Shown: positions 55,101 through 62,301, numbered from the stretch's first letter. The stretch: 64,000 nt of DNA from Clostridiaceae bacterium BRH_c20a (GCA_000961765.1 LADT01000036.1:1-64000); one strand, 5' to 3'. Notes: generated by a model from the sequence alone, not told the origin. A program made the numbers and translations.

Positions 55101-55242
55101 TTTTATCAATGGAAAAAACTACTGTTTTTTCCTTGCCTTCAATTTGCTCTGCAAATACTCCCACAGGCAGCAAAGAGAATAGCATAAAAACTACTAGAAA
55201 ATAGGCACTAGCTTTTATCCGCATGGTTTTTTTGGCCAACAT
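49189..55242 (-). CDS. Large surface protein: stalk domain, beta-solenoid and Ig-like repeats
   Basis: The 2,017 residues begin with a signal peptide (AYFLVVFMLFSLLPVGVFA). Next is a copper-amine-oxidase-N-like stalk domain (about 45-165: DGRTIVPVAFVAPALGTEPV; GGRTMLPISFIAKALDVGYE). A beta-solenoid follows (MTVKGNLVIAEEVGKGTVTL), then a glycine run before SSSPTVENVG. Two chitobiase-type domains (GAEIRYTTDGINPTSTS; GAGIFYTIDGTNPESDG), Ig-like parts (VEVTTQPTKMTYTEGS-type) and an InlB-B-type repeat (NAGYEFAGWKNGE) follow. No sortase or SLH anchor is seen. A cell-surface adhesion or coat role is inference. Confidence 0.82.
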   Translation of the reverse strand: MLAKKTMRIKASAYFLVVFMLFSLLPVGVFAEQIEGKEKTVVFSIDKNVYQTGGKEVKTDVAPYIKDGRTIVPVAFVAPALGTEPVQWLPNDRMVMVKKGETRIYIKIDSKELLVNDQKIIMDVAAEIKDIGNGGGRTMLPISFIAKALDVGYEWKPHTRSVHFYGYNKIYNQAGSFGPDTGSEVIEGSITIKADGVKLRNMTVKGNLVIAEEVGKGTVTLENINVQGETFIRGGGKDSIHIIGGMYNNITIQNVDGQVRVTATGVDNLPVVIAEGTKGDEIILEGNFGSVKVEAEGAKISTQGQTVIAQLEIAKAAKETVINLNSMTTVTKAILGAKTEVKGTGIIKEAEVNADGIKFERAPEKQTVAANVTTQPTNSTTTTIIGGGGGGGGGSSSPTVENVGAITVRTTPVDVTGLAYDAGAVSVMLETPTSGAEIRYTTDGINPTSTSTLYTAPFTVTNPGGINGGTVVVKAIGIKSGMNNSVVTTKNVVYNAVTTATVTNVTEFQDAIANNNIGTITLGGDITGNVTGIRAGSNNFAINFGNYVLTGDLSITANNITALNLSGSVSPAVTGDMTVTAGNATVSNGLVVRGTITVADTGDDSWIEQVDDNTIIVTDDNGASIVIQGNPADITVFEGANGINITASSPVTITVNSGATVNSITAETEGTSITNNGTISNVTANADIAIENNSGDINVAGGGTVGASGTASASVAGTNVVQVEGISAVLGTDAQLRMGATPTANITGVVFNSGAGEYLNVTSANPAIVSVNASTGLAITAEARGRTIVTVRVLNDQDVLIKQGTIAITVLPTEITGASVTMVAPAASATPQTAAQVETATGNADYTVTSVTWNEALTANGKFKANQVYTATVVLTSKNNCAFQAAAFSPTVASAALVGTTTTLGSNVGNRVTFIVTFPATDPLTVTSIEVTTQPTKMTYTEGSDDVLNLAGMVITETYNDGSTGIITFADLTADDYTTDPANGANLTVTTNNGNSVAITHTASGKTANTGALTVNIPILTGSPAFSSGAPPTFGVPLVVGPGKTLNVTTNLTHAWYRSDNNTYEEGVDVSVSDPNGDTYIPVAADIGKYIIVVVTSADASGNAILTSGVPVAKASGPEAPSAPTLASKTSTTVVLNTITGAEYAKLDNGGVWKDSPEFTGLTPSTPYAFGARIKETAIHLASATSSALNVTTEVETNDFTEVMSKGTHYNITVAPASMIPADNQITANSTPITAEVTVGTFLGNLEFPYGASYKVANLASIPGAFETWNFDTITGKINGDLLAADDLLLVEASDGTTLRGYHITVSAPSPEALTVSAVTTGSDTVKLTFNKTITNLYNVDSVVIPVEVTVPSRGIELGGTDYFYYVTSLSGTPHIHLLNYDIGENWIEIAINGLPENYTAYIEDSNGDVVASDTFALDWTGLTVAEVSNMTSTESQVDFQVNEDPLGTSVRITDLMASDFKVFDPELFGISGAVPFYSGDYYHINPSSGTFSGGGWLRFSKAGYTPSYGMIMVAPSGYALTLEANPVAGGSVTDNTNTGPYDAGETVNLTATPNAGYEFAGWKNGESNVSAVATFDYTMPAADTTLTAYFQSLQPTSMNISLEPGSIIVNIDSILDNNGDPITLAQALSVYGLSWANSEVELFDGVNTFNVALNSDAFTMATGTNPATITINTDNSAFSSFNPSNFDGTEYADLTLTGTFAGSPWTINDQAVGMDNISVAIAKEVLESQDAQNVFDLISPGQNVLTTAQGIVDMQVNGVTVSINSSTAEGIVALGGTTTVPGTSSVVFGLSKESENGSTAGITVSVAGEAVATPTVTPDSGEVAAGTTALLATTTEGAGIFYTIDGTNPESDGSGNPTGTTLIFTAPITINDDTTIKAFAAKAGMINSSLATFDYTIGAGGGGGEQTAVPSSANIIVFNEANDGASYDSVMVFGLPHTGFIINIYDTEIGGIKLAETIPSDISMMYAPDTFAPLGYGANVIISGGLDTAGGTVWVSLVETGKIESNRTAKAYVPES

Positions 55243-55392
55243 TTAATCATACTCCCTTCTAAATTAATATTTTTTTAAAACCCTCATTTAAAATTCAGAC
55301 CATATCTTACCCCCTCTTCTTTTTATTTTTGTTTTTGCTTTTGCTTTTGCTTTTTCTTCAAGCAAACTTTCTGAGTTCATATTTAAAAAACA
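55243..55392. other. Upstream region of the surface-protein gene
   Basis: It holds the ribosome site GAAGGGAG and a simple-sequence tract of TTTTTG/TTTTGC units at about 55,320-55,356. Such a tract close to a surface gene could vary by slippage. No gene seen. Confidence 0.4.
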
Positions 55393-55467
55393 AAACCCGC
55401 ACAGAAATAAATGACCTTCTTCTCCTTAGGGTTTAAGGCAAAAAAGGGGTTATCTCCATGCGGGTTT
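55393..55467 (-). other. Long imperfect stem-loop, leader or terminator
   Basis: AAACCCGCA at one end pairs with TGCGGGTTT at the other, with an inner CCTTA/TAAGG hairpin and purine-rich loops. On the minus strand it lies after the MpsC-like gene and before the surface-protein gene. It could be a terminator of the first or a structured leader of the second. No known riboswitch class was recognised. Confidence 0.45.
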
Positions 55468-55505
55468 GTACTCAAGCTCTATGTCTTGCTTTACCTACCG
55501 TCTAT

Positions 55506-55886
55506 TTAGTTTTGTTCAAAATTCTCTTCCAGCATCAAAACAAGTACTGCTTCGTCCTTTACTACATTTAGATCAAAGTATATTTCTGTTAACTCCAATG
55601 TGCCAATATAACTGGATATTTCCTGTTGGATGTAGTCCCTACTGCCCTTTAACGCTCTGTACTTATAATCCTTTATTAACTCTACATTTGCTTCTGAATT
55701 TTTTAGCAATAAGCGTTCCGGACTAGTCAAGATACCTTCTACTTTGACTAATATCATACTGTCCACAATCCTCAGTTCCATCCTGGAACTACCCTTACCA
55801 AAAATTTTTTTCATTAGTCCATTTAACAAGTGGATCAAATCTTGCTCAGTTTTGGATTGACAATTATAGCTTATATCCAATTTCAA
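55506..55886 (-). CDS. MpsC/DUF2294 family protein
   Basis: The 126 residues follow the DUF2294 pattern: LIHLLNGLMKKIFGKGSSRM, then RIVDSMILVKVEGILTSPER and IGTLELTEIYFDLNVVKDEA. The name comes from a proposed Na+-translocating membrane-potential-generating system. The domain has no membrane helix itself. It lies alone upstream of the surface-protein gene. ATG behind AAGAGGTGAT. Confidence 0.8.
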   Translation of the reverse strand: MKLDISYNCQSKTEQDLIHLLNGLMKKIFGKGSSRMELRIVDSMILVKVEGILTSPERLLLKNSEANVELIKDYKYRALKGSRDYIQQEISSYIGTLELTEIYFDLNVVKDEAVLVLMLEENFEQN

Positions 55887-55962
55887 TAATCATCACCTCT
55901 TGTTTTTGCTATATTAAATTTCATTCTATCATTAACTAATATATTGTTACTGAAATTATATT

Positions 55963-56006
55963 GTATTTTAACTATTTTTCACCCACCCAAAATGGGTGGT
56001 TTTCTT
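55963..56006. repeat. Short repeat with hairpin, copy 1
   Basis: GTATTTTAACTATTTT followed by ACCCACCC-AAAA-TGGGTGGT-TTTCTT recurs with small changes at 62,701-62,744. The hairpin and T-run look like a terminator core. Confidence 0.55.
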
Positions 56007-56011
56007 ATAAA

Positions 56012-56069
56012 CAATAGAAAAACAGTATAAAATTACCTATAAAGGAAATTTTATACTGTTTTTCTATTG
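56012..56069. repeat. Perfect 23-base inverted repeat next to the IS
   Basis: Arms at 56,012-56,034 and 56,047-56,069 are perfect reverse complements (CAATAGAAAAACAGTATAAA...). The loop is 12 bases. It lies 60 bases left of the IS. Probably a strong terminator or a remnant element. Confidence 0.75.
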
Positions 56070-56131
56070 GGCAGTTAAGAAATTCTCGATAACTGTTCCT
56101 TATCGAACAAAAGAAAAGGTTTAATTGATAA

Positions 56132-57954
56132 GGGGCTGTAACAAAACTAGCCCCAAAAGACGCTTAAACTAACAGGTTTAGGCGTCTTTTTATGTCAAAA
56201 ATCATCAAAATTTGGTATAATTAAGAGTGAGGAAACCATTGATAATAATAGGTTTTGGAGGGTTTTGGATGTCAAAAAAAGGACAAAGGGTGCATGATAA
56301 AAAACTATTTAGACCATACAATCAGGAGCAGTTGATGCTTCCCATGAGCATAGAAAGCCTAATACCAGAAAATCATGTAGTTCGTGTAGTAAATAGTGCA
56401 ATAGATAAAATGGACCTTGAAGCATTATTAGCTAAATACCCTGGAGGTGGAAGATCAAGTTACAATCCAGTTATGATGACAAAGCTTTTAATCTATGCCT
56501 ATACAGATAAAATTTTTTCCTGTCGCAGAATTGCTAAAGCAGCTCGTGAGAATATAATTTATATGTGGATTTGCGGAGGTAACCAACCAGACTTTATGGC
56601 TGTAAACCGCTTTCGTAGTGAACGAATGAAAGATGTAATCCTAGAAGTATTTGCAGAAGTAGTGGATTTGCTAGCAAAAGAGAAATACATAAAGTTAGAG
56701 AACTACTTTTTAGATGGAACTAAAATAGAAGCCAATGCAAATAAATATAGTTGGGTATGGGGAAAATCCACCAAGCGCTACAAAGAAGCATTAAAACAAA
56801 AGTGTAGAGACTTATTCAAAGAAATAGAAATAATCAATGAAGAGGAAAATAACGAATATGGAAATGCTGATTTAGAGGAACTGGGTAACGGTAACCCCAT
56901 TAATGCAGCAGCCATAGAAGAAGCTGTTAAAAGAATTGATGAAAGATTAGCCCAAAAGCCAGAAAATGCAAACCCAGACGATGAGACCAAAAAACTAAAC
57001 AAGGCAAAGAAAATCATTGAAAAAGATTACCTTCCTAGAATGAAGAAGTACGAAACTCAGGAAGAAATATTGGCCCAAAGAAACAGCTATTCAAAAACAG
57101 ATCACGATGCTACTTTTATGAGAATGAAAGAAGACCATATGAAAAATGGACAACTCAAGCCTGGTTACAACGTACAAATAGGAACAGAAGATCAATTTAT
57201 CGTAGGATATAGCATACATCAAAGACCTGGCGATACAAGCTGCCTGAAGGAGCATATGGAAACAGTAAAAAAAATACTTGATGGTAAGCTCCCTAAAAAT
57301 GTTATAGCCGACGCAGGCTATGGAAGTGAAGAAAATTATGAATTTTTAGAAGAAAGTCAGATAGGCCACTTCGTAAAGTATAATACTTTTCACAAAGAGG
57401 CAACTAATAAATGGAAAGAGGACATTACAAAGGTACAAAACTTTAATTACTCTGAAGTTACTGATGAATATATCTGTGGATATGGTAGACCCCTAGTTTT
57501 TATGTATGAGTATAAACGAAAAAGTGATAATGGTTACATAAGCCTAATTCGAGTATATGAATGTCTTAATTGCTCTGGATGTCCGCATAGAGATAAATGT
57601 GTTAAGTCAGAAAAATCATATGCCAACAGGAGAATAAATATCAATCGAAAGTTAAATGACTTTAAAGAAAAAGCCAAGCAAATTCTGTGCTCAGAGGAAG
57701 GTCTAAAAATGAGAAGTCTGCGACCAGTTGAAGTCGAAAGTGTCTTTGGTGATATCAAAGGCAATTTTGGCATCCGCAGATTTGTTTTGAAGGGATTAGA
57801 TAAAGTTAAAATTGAATGGGGCTTACACAGTATAGCCCATAATATGAGGAAAATGGCGGTGCTGATGGCGTAAACATGGCAGGCTTTTTTTATTTATTTT
57901 TACTAGCATAAAAACAAAGCAGGGGCGTAACGAAACTAAAGTTTCGTTACGCCC
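56132..57954 (+). mobile_element. IS1182-family insertion sequence
   Basis: The left end GGGGCTGTAACAAAACTA and the reversed right end GGGCGTAACGAAACTTTA form imperfect terminal inverted repeats. Each end also contains an internal palindrome. One intact transposase gene fills the element. A terminator-like stem (AAAAGACGC...GCGTCTTTT, about 56,156-56,192) near the left end shields it from outside transcription. Target duplication could not be made out. Confidence 0.8.
56269..57873 (+). CDS. IS1182-family transposase
   Basis: The preferred ATG at 56,269 follows TTGGAGGG, giving 534 residues; the frame opens 14 codons earlier. The N-terminal part (FRPYNQEQLMLPMSIESLIP) and the catalytic core match IS1182: YFLDGTKIEANANKYSWVWG holds the first Asp, VIADAGYGSEENYEFLE the second, and VEVESVFGDIKGNFGIRRF the Glu. 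A Cys cluster (CLNCSGCPHRDKC) lies between. The frame is intact, so the element could be active. Confidence 0.93.
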   Translation: MSKKGQRVHDKKLFRPYNQEQLMLPMSIESLIPENHVVRVVNSAIDKMDLEALLAKYPGGGRSSYNPVMMTKLLIYAYTDKIFSCRRIAKAARENIIYMWICGGNQPDFMAVNRFRSERMKDVILEVFAEVVDLLAKEKYIKLENYFLDGTKIEANANKYSWVWGKSTKRYKEALKQKCRDLFKEIEIINEEENNEYGNADLEELGNGNPINAAAIEEAVKRIDERLAQKPENANPDDETKKLNKAKKIIEKDYLPRMKKYETQEEILAQRNSYSKTDHDATFMRMKEDHMKNGQLKPGYNVQIGTEDQFIVGYSIHQRPGDTSCLKEHMETVKKILDGKLPKNVIADAGYGSEENYEFLEESQIGHFVKYNTFHKEATNKWKEDITKVQNFNYSEVTDEYICGYGRPLVFMYEYKRKSDNGYISLIRVYECLNCSGCPHRDKCVKSEKSYANRRININRKLNDFKEKAKQILCSEEGLKMRSLRPVEVESVFGDIKGNFGIRRFVLKGLDKVKIEWGLHSIAHNMRKMAVLMA

Positions 57955-57995
57955 TCTTTATTATTTCTAGTGAGGGCTATTTTCCTGGTAGGATT

Positions 57996-58937
57996 TTATA
58001 CAATATCTGGCTTGGAATCTAAGACGGTGGCAATCAGCTCTGTAGCTTTTAATGGAGATAAGCATTCCATTAATATATTATCCTTACTCTTTTCTAAGTA
58101 CAAAACATCAAGCGGTCCGGCTTGTAGTAGTATAAAGTTAGACCTATATAGATTGTTCTTATGTACTTGCCCGACCACAACTTCAATAATATTTTCAAAA
58201 ATTAGAAAATTCCCGGCAAAAAGTAATGCTTCCCCAACAGGTCGATAAACATTATTCTCTTTTTTCACCAGTCCTTTCTCAATCAGAGCATTTAAAGCTT
58301 CTTCAATTATTTCCATGGTCAATTCGGGAATACCAGCATTAATTACAAATACGTGGAAGGCTAAATTTTGAGAATTTTCCCTTAGTTTATTAGAAGCCTT
58401 CAAAAGCTCATCCTTGGTAAAACCCGTATATACAAAAACCTCTTCTTGGGCATAAGCACTAAATACTGCTTTCCTATAAAGGTCTGTGATAACAGCCAAG
58501 CAAAAAGCCTCATTAGCAGGTAGTTCTAAATCTAAGTCAGACCCAGTCAAGGTGCTTTTTCCCATATACTCCCCGATGAATTTAGCCATTGCCTTGGGGT
58601 TTGAAGGCATTGTGATAGTTGCTTCCTCCCCTTGATACACAACTGAAACCTTTTTATCTCCCTGGCAAATAATTTGCTTTCTAGCTTTTATTGGTCCTCT
58701 CTTAAAGGTGGTATCAATAAAACCATCGGCTAAGGCTAATATTTCCAGTAGAGGATAATAGCTAGCCTTTATGGTATTATCCTCTTTTATGATTCCATGG
58801 TTAATTAACTTTTGCTTATCTTCATTAGTAAATTCAGATAGCTTAGCGTCACCCAAAGGGGAAATAAAACTTTTATTCTCAAAGGCCTGCCCCAGCCAGC
58901 TTAAATCTTTTAATTGTACCTTAACTTCCAAAGACAT
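57996..58937 (-). CDS. Unrecognised protein, last gene of the radical-SAM operon
   Basis: The ATG at 58,937 follows TAGGAGGGATAAT, giving 313 residues, 10 bases after the stop of the coiled-coil gene. The first half is beta-rich (KKVSVVYQGEEATITMPSNP); the second is helical with a winged-helix-like stretch (EEALNALIEKGLVKKENNVY). No signal peptide, membrane helix or catalytic motif is visible. Loosely, the size and mixed fold recall cytoplasmic chaperones of specialised secretion systems. This is only a resemblance. Its tight coupling suggests it acts with the KIRNDFVTNSSS protein. Confidence 0.7.
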   Translation of the reverse strand: MSLEVKVQLKDLSWLGQAFENKSFISPLGDAKLSEFTNEDKQKLINHGIIKEDNTIKASYYPLLEILALADGFIDTTFKRGPIKARKQIICQGDKKVSVVYQGEEATITMPSNPKAMAKFIGEYMGKSTLTGSDLDLELPANEAFCLAVITDLYRKAVFSAYAQEEVFVYTGFTKDELLKASNKLRENSQNLAFHVFVINAGIPELTMEIIEEALNALIEKGLVKKENNVYRPVGEALLFAGNFLIFENIIEVVVGQVHKNNLYRSNFILLQAGPLDVLYLEKSKDNILMECLSPLKATELIATVLDSKPDIV

Positions 58938-58947
58938 ATTATCCCTC

Positions 58948-60372
58948 CTACATTTCAATTTTCCAATCACCAAAAACAAAACCTTCACCCTTAGGTAAAT
59001 TCTTCATCTGGTTAATGGTGTTATTTTTAATGGAATCCTTAATATTGTCCTTAATAAAGTCTTTTATAGTTGGATTACCTGCTACTGCCCCCTTAAATAT
59101 TTGCTTTGGAGAATATTTGCCAAAATCTATATCCCGGCCTGTATTAGGCAAAAATTTATTTGTAGCTCTATCAACAACAGAATCAACAGCAGCCTTTTTC
59201 ATACCATCCTTCATGCCCTTGGTTATATCCTCACCCTTTTGATATGAGGTAATGGCACCTTGACCTACCTCTGAGGTTAAACCAATGGCATCCTTGACAT
59301 ACTGGTTTTCTGTAAATTCCTTGGCCACATCTCCTGCTCCTTTGATCGCACCTTTCGTGATATGGGAAGCTGCATTTTCAGGGTCGGCCCAAGCCTCACC
59401 TACCCCACCGGCAACCCCCTTGGCTCCAACATAGACTTTTTTGATGGTCTTTCCTACAGGACCAGTTACTTTTTCCAGAGCATCTACGCCGATATCGGCA
59501 GCTGTCTGTATAACCTCCGCAGACTTAAGATACTTATCTGCGGTATTGGCATACTTCATATGCTCACGGCTTTCCTCTTTCCACGCTTCAATATTTCTTT
59601 CGATTATAGCTTTTTTCTTTCTGTCTATCTTTTCTTTCCTTAAATCCTCTAAAATCTTGTCGTATTTTTCATCCACCTTTTTAATTAATTCAGCCACTGA
59701 TTTACTGGGTCCGATATCTTCCCTTTCCTTAGGCTTATAATTATACTCTACCCCTTCCTTTTTAAGGGTTTTATCTAGATCCTTTTCCCAGTTTTTATAC
59801 ATTTCCAGCTGACTTTTTGCCTCAGAAATCTCATAGCCGGCCGCCCCATAGCCCCTTATAGATGCTTCGATAAATTCAATCTGCTCCCGTACACTTTTTA
59901 AATCCTCTTTTCTCTGTTCAATCCAGTCCGCCTTGTATTCGGCTTCCGCTTCCTGGGCTAGCTTCTCTACCTGCTTCTCGAATTCAATACTTTCAGCTTC
60001 TTCTTTTTTATTCTTTAAATATTCAATATACTTATTATATTCCTTTTCCTTCTGTACATAGTCATCACCCTCATAGGTATCCTTCACCTCTTGCCACTCT
60101 TTTTCGTATTCTCCAATTTCCCGATCAAGCTTCTTCAATTTTTTTTCATAATCCTCATCAGACTTTACAAAACTTTCGGGATCAAAATCTCTATCCGGAC
60201 CACCATAATCAGTTCCATCATCGGTAGAAGGCATGCCAGCTGCAGCCTCCGATGCCGCCATAGCAGAGCTTATCCCTAACGCAGAGATTATTGCTGTCAC
60301 AAACCCTGTTACGGTAGCGGCTCCGAAGCTGGTGCTGCTGGAATTGGTAACAAAATCATTTCTAATCTTCAT
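58948..60372 (-). CDS. Coiled-coil protein with KIRNDFVTNSSS N-terminus
   Basis: The ATG at 60,372 shares one base with the TAA of the radical-SAM gene and lies behind GGAGGTG, giving 474 residues. It begins MKIRNDFVTNSSSTSFG, a motif seen at the N-termini of many otherwise unrelated clostridial and phage proteins. A hydrophobic stretch (about 17-45) is followed by a long charged coiled coil (about 65-290). A Gly/Ala-rich region (about 330-440: GPVGKTIKKVYVGAKGVAGG) follows, resembling exported polymorphic-toxin-type proteins. The true function is unknown. It may be the substrate of the upstream enzyme. Confidence 0.75.
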   Translation of the reverse strand: MKIRNDFVTNSSSTSFGAATVTGFVTAIISALGISSAMAASEAAAGMPSTDDGTDYGGPDRDFDPESFVKSDEDYEKKLKKLDREIGEYEKEWQEVKDTYEGDDYVQKEKEYNKYIEYLKNKKEEAESIEFEKQVEKLAQEAEAEYKADWIEQRKEDLKSVREQIEFIEASIRGYGAAGYEISEAKSQLEMYKNWEKDLDKTLKKEGVEYNYKPKEREDIGPSKSVAELIKKVDEKYDKILEDLRKEKIDRKKKAIIERNIEAWKEESREHMKYANTADKYLKSAEVIQTAADIGVDALEKVTGPVGKTIKKVYVGAKGVAGGVGEAWADPENAASHITKGAIKGAGDVAKEFTENQYVKDAIGLTSEVGQGAITSYQKGEDITKGMKDGMKKAAVDSVVDRATNKFLPNTGRDIDFGKYSPKQIFKGAVAGNPTIKDFIKDNIKDSIKNNTINQMKNLPKGEGFVFGDWKIEM

Positions 60373-61397
60373 TATTTCACCTCCTGCATTTTTGCACATA
60401 AGACGATTTCCTTCTTTATAGGACAACCCCCCAAGCAATCCGCTTTTTTATCACATTCTGGACAGCTCATTTTTTGGGTACTGCGAAAGCTTTCAAAGGA
60501 TTTGCTTTCCCAAGCCTCATTTATTGAGTATTTTTTTAGGCTTAGACCCCATTGATACTGCTGGTCAAAGCTGCACGGAGTCATTATCATATTAGGCGAA
60601 ATATAAGCACTGTATCTTGCACCTTCACAGGTATCAATTGACTTTAAATGGATATTTGGGCTAAAATTTATTATCCCGGGAATACAGCAGCTATCAAACC
60701 CAACCTTATTGATATATTCCTCCAAGTTAAAGAGGTTGAAAAATTCTTTAACCTTAGGGTCTAAAGAGCTTAGGACATTCTTGCTTTCCCCCATTCCTAC
60801 CGGTTTATGAAGCAAAAAAATTATCCGGTTGATACCTGTCGGAAATTTATTATTGCTTAATAAATCAAAGGCTTCGTCAATAGTGTTATTACCTAGCACA
60901 TAGTGGATATTAGTCTTTATACCTAAGGATAGTAATAACTCCAAAGCCCTTAAAGTATAGGAGGACCGATACCAACTGACAGCCACGGCTCCACAATACT
61001 TTTTCATTATCAAAGCGTGCCTTTTTGTTAAACCAAAGCCGGAGGTAGTGATGTTAGGAACAATTTCATTCTCCCTGCTATAGCTTAAAATTTCCTCGAA
61101 ACTTTCATGCATCTCGGGGTCACCCCGTCCACCTAAGGCAATTTGAAACAGTTTACCCTTACACTGATTTACTATAGCTTTGTAATCCTCAAGAACCATA
61201 TTTGGCTCATTCTTCGTAAGACCGCTTTGGTAGCATTGGATTCCCGCCTGTAAACAAAGACCAGAGGCACCGTGAACACAGTGACCCATAATACCGACAT
61301 CCAACAAATGAGGAAAGGAACCACGAAAGGGGTCAACACCAGTGTCCTGACCTTCCTTATTAATTATTCCCGTTCGATAATAGAAGCCCGAATCCAA
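60372..61397 (-). CDS. Radical-SAM/SPASM-like maturase with unusual cysteine spacing
   Basis: The 341-residue frame from the TTG at 61,397 holds GHCVHGASGLCLQAGIQCY, where three cysteines are spaced CX7CX6C instead of CX3CX2C. A TIM-barrel-type region follows: IALGGRGDPEMHESFEEIL, VPNITTSGFGLT and NIHYVLGNNT. The C-terminal SPASM-like Cys set is MTPCSFDQQ, then CPECDKKADCLGGCPIKK. Sequence in the same frame upstream (LADSQFRFAYSFDLDSGFYY) also looks coding. A CTG at 61,445 stands 10 bases behind GAGGTGAGG and may be the true start. It should bind Fe-S clusters and could modify a peptide or protein partner. Confidence 0.75.
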   Translation of the reverse strand: MDSGFYYRTGIINKEGQDTGVDPFRGSFPHLLDVGIMGHCVHGASGLCLQAGIQCYQSGLTKNEPNMVLEDYKAIVNQCKGKLFQIALGGRGDPEMHESFEEILSYSRENEIVPNITTSGFGLTKRHALIMKKYCGAVAVSWYRSSYTLRALELLLSLGIKTNIHYVLGNNTIDEAFDLLSNNKFPTGINRIIFLLHKPVGMGESKNVLSSLDPKVKEFFNLFNLEEYINKVGFDSCCIPGIINFSPNIHLKSIDTCEGARYSAYISPNMIMTPCSFDQQYQWGLSLKKYSINEAWESKSFESFRSTQKMSCPECDKKADCLGGCPIKKEIVLCAKMQEVK

Positions 61398-61428
61398 ATC
61401 AAAGCTATAGGCAAATCTAAATTGGCTA

Positions 61429-62301
61429 TCAGCTAAAGCTTTCAGTTTTATTTTGCCTCACCTCTTTTTTGCCAAATAAAATCAACAGTAAGCCTGCTAC
61501 AAATAATATAGATCCTAAAATATAGCCTCCGAGGTCCAATTTTATTACCCCAAAAACACTATTTAAAAGTAATCCCAAAGTAAATCCAGTAACCAAAATA
61601 AACACTTTATCATCAGTTAACAATTCTGCCTTCTTAATAAATCCGGTGCAATCCTTATAAACCAGCTTTAATGCGGTGAACAGCATGGTCTTATTTCCCT
61701 TGGAAAGGGTATTTATCAGCGCAATAGCGATGACATAGGTAACTAATACCTTATCCAAACGGTTGTTTCTTGTTAGAAAATTGGCCACTACAAAACCTAC
61801 ACCACTGGAAACTAATATTATGTAATTACCTAATATTCCCAAACTTTTTCTAGCTCCCATCAAATTACCGGGGAAGGTTTTATAGTCAGCTAAAACCTTA
61901 CTAAAACCTTCACTTCTGATACGTCTAAACAATGCTTTGCCTATGGTGAAAATTATTACCCAAAAAATTGTTCTGGGAATGATTGAGTTATATGATGAAG
62001 TAATAAAAACAAAAAAGAATAGTAAAGATCTAGTAATACCCTGCACCGAATAGGTAGGTATGGATTCCAAAGCTATATTAAAGACGGTGACTATCCCTAG
62101 GGGTAAAATAATTCCCTTTATAATAGTAGGTAAATTTTTTATCCCCTTGCCAATAAGGTAATAAAATAGCTCCCAAGAATGTTCAAATGAGATTCCATTT
62201 GAACCCCTATTCTTTTTACCTTTAGGTGGTTCTGTTTCTTTAAGCTCAGCAGTGAACGATGGAATTCTTGGCAATCCGATATCGGTGTTTAATGTGGACA
62301 A
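61429..62301 (-). CDS. Multi-pass membrane protein, first gene of the radical-SAM operon
   Basis: The TTG at 62,301 behind CGAGGAGGGATAAAA is preferred over the upstream frame start, giving 290 residues. A hydrophilic N-terminus of about 70 residues precedes about six to seven helices. The loop between helices carries basic residues (RRIRSEGFSKVLADYKTFPG), and the C-terminus is basic (FGKKEVRQNK). No transporter or protease motif is visible. As operon leader it may export or anchor the product of the pathway. Confidence 0.7.
   Translation of the reverse strand: MSTLNTDIGLPRIPSFTAELKETEPPKGKKNRGSNGISFEHSWELFYYLIGKGIKNLPTIIKGIILPLGIVTVFNIALESIPTYSVQGITRSLLFFFVFITSSYNSIIPRTIFWVIIFTIGKALFRRIRSEGFSKVLADYKTFPGNLMGARKSLGILGNYIILVSSGVGFVVANFLTRNNRLDKVLVTYVIAIALINTLSKGNKTMLFTALKLVYKDCTGFIKKAELLTDDKVFILVTGFTLGLLLNSVFGVIKLDLGGYILGSILFVAGLLLILFGKKEVRQNKTESFS

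Noticed and set aside
55393-55467. Known riboswitch before the surface-protein gene
   Set aside because: The stem was compared from memory with common classes (c-di-GMP, TPP, cobalamin, fluoride) and no conserved core was found.
58948-60438. Longer N-terminus (22 extra codons) for the KIRNDFVTNSSS protein
   Set aside because: The extra part overlaps the end of the enzyme gene in another frame; the strong ribosome site and the motif favour the ATG at 60,372.
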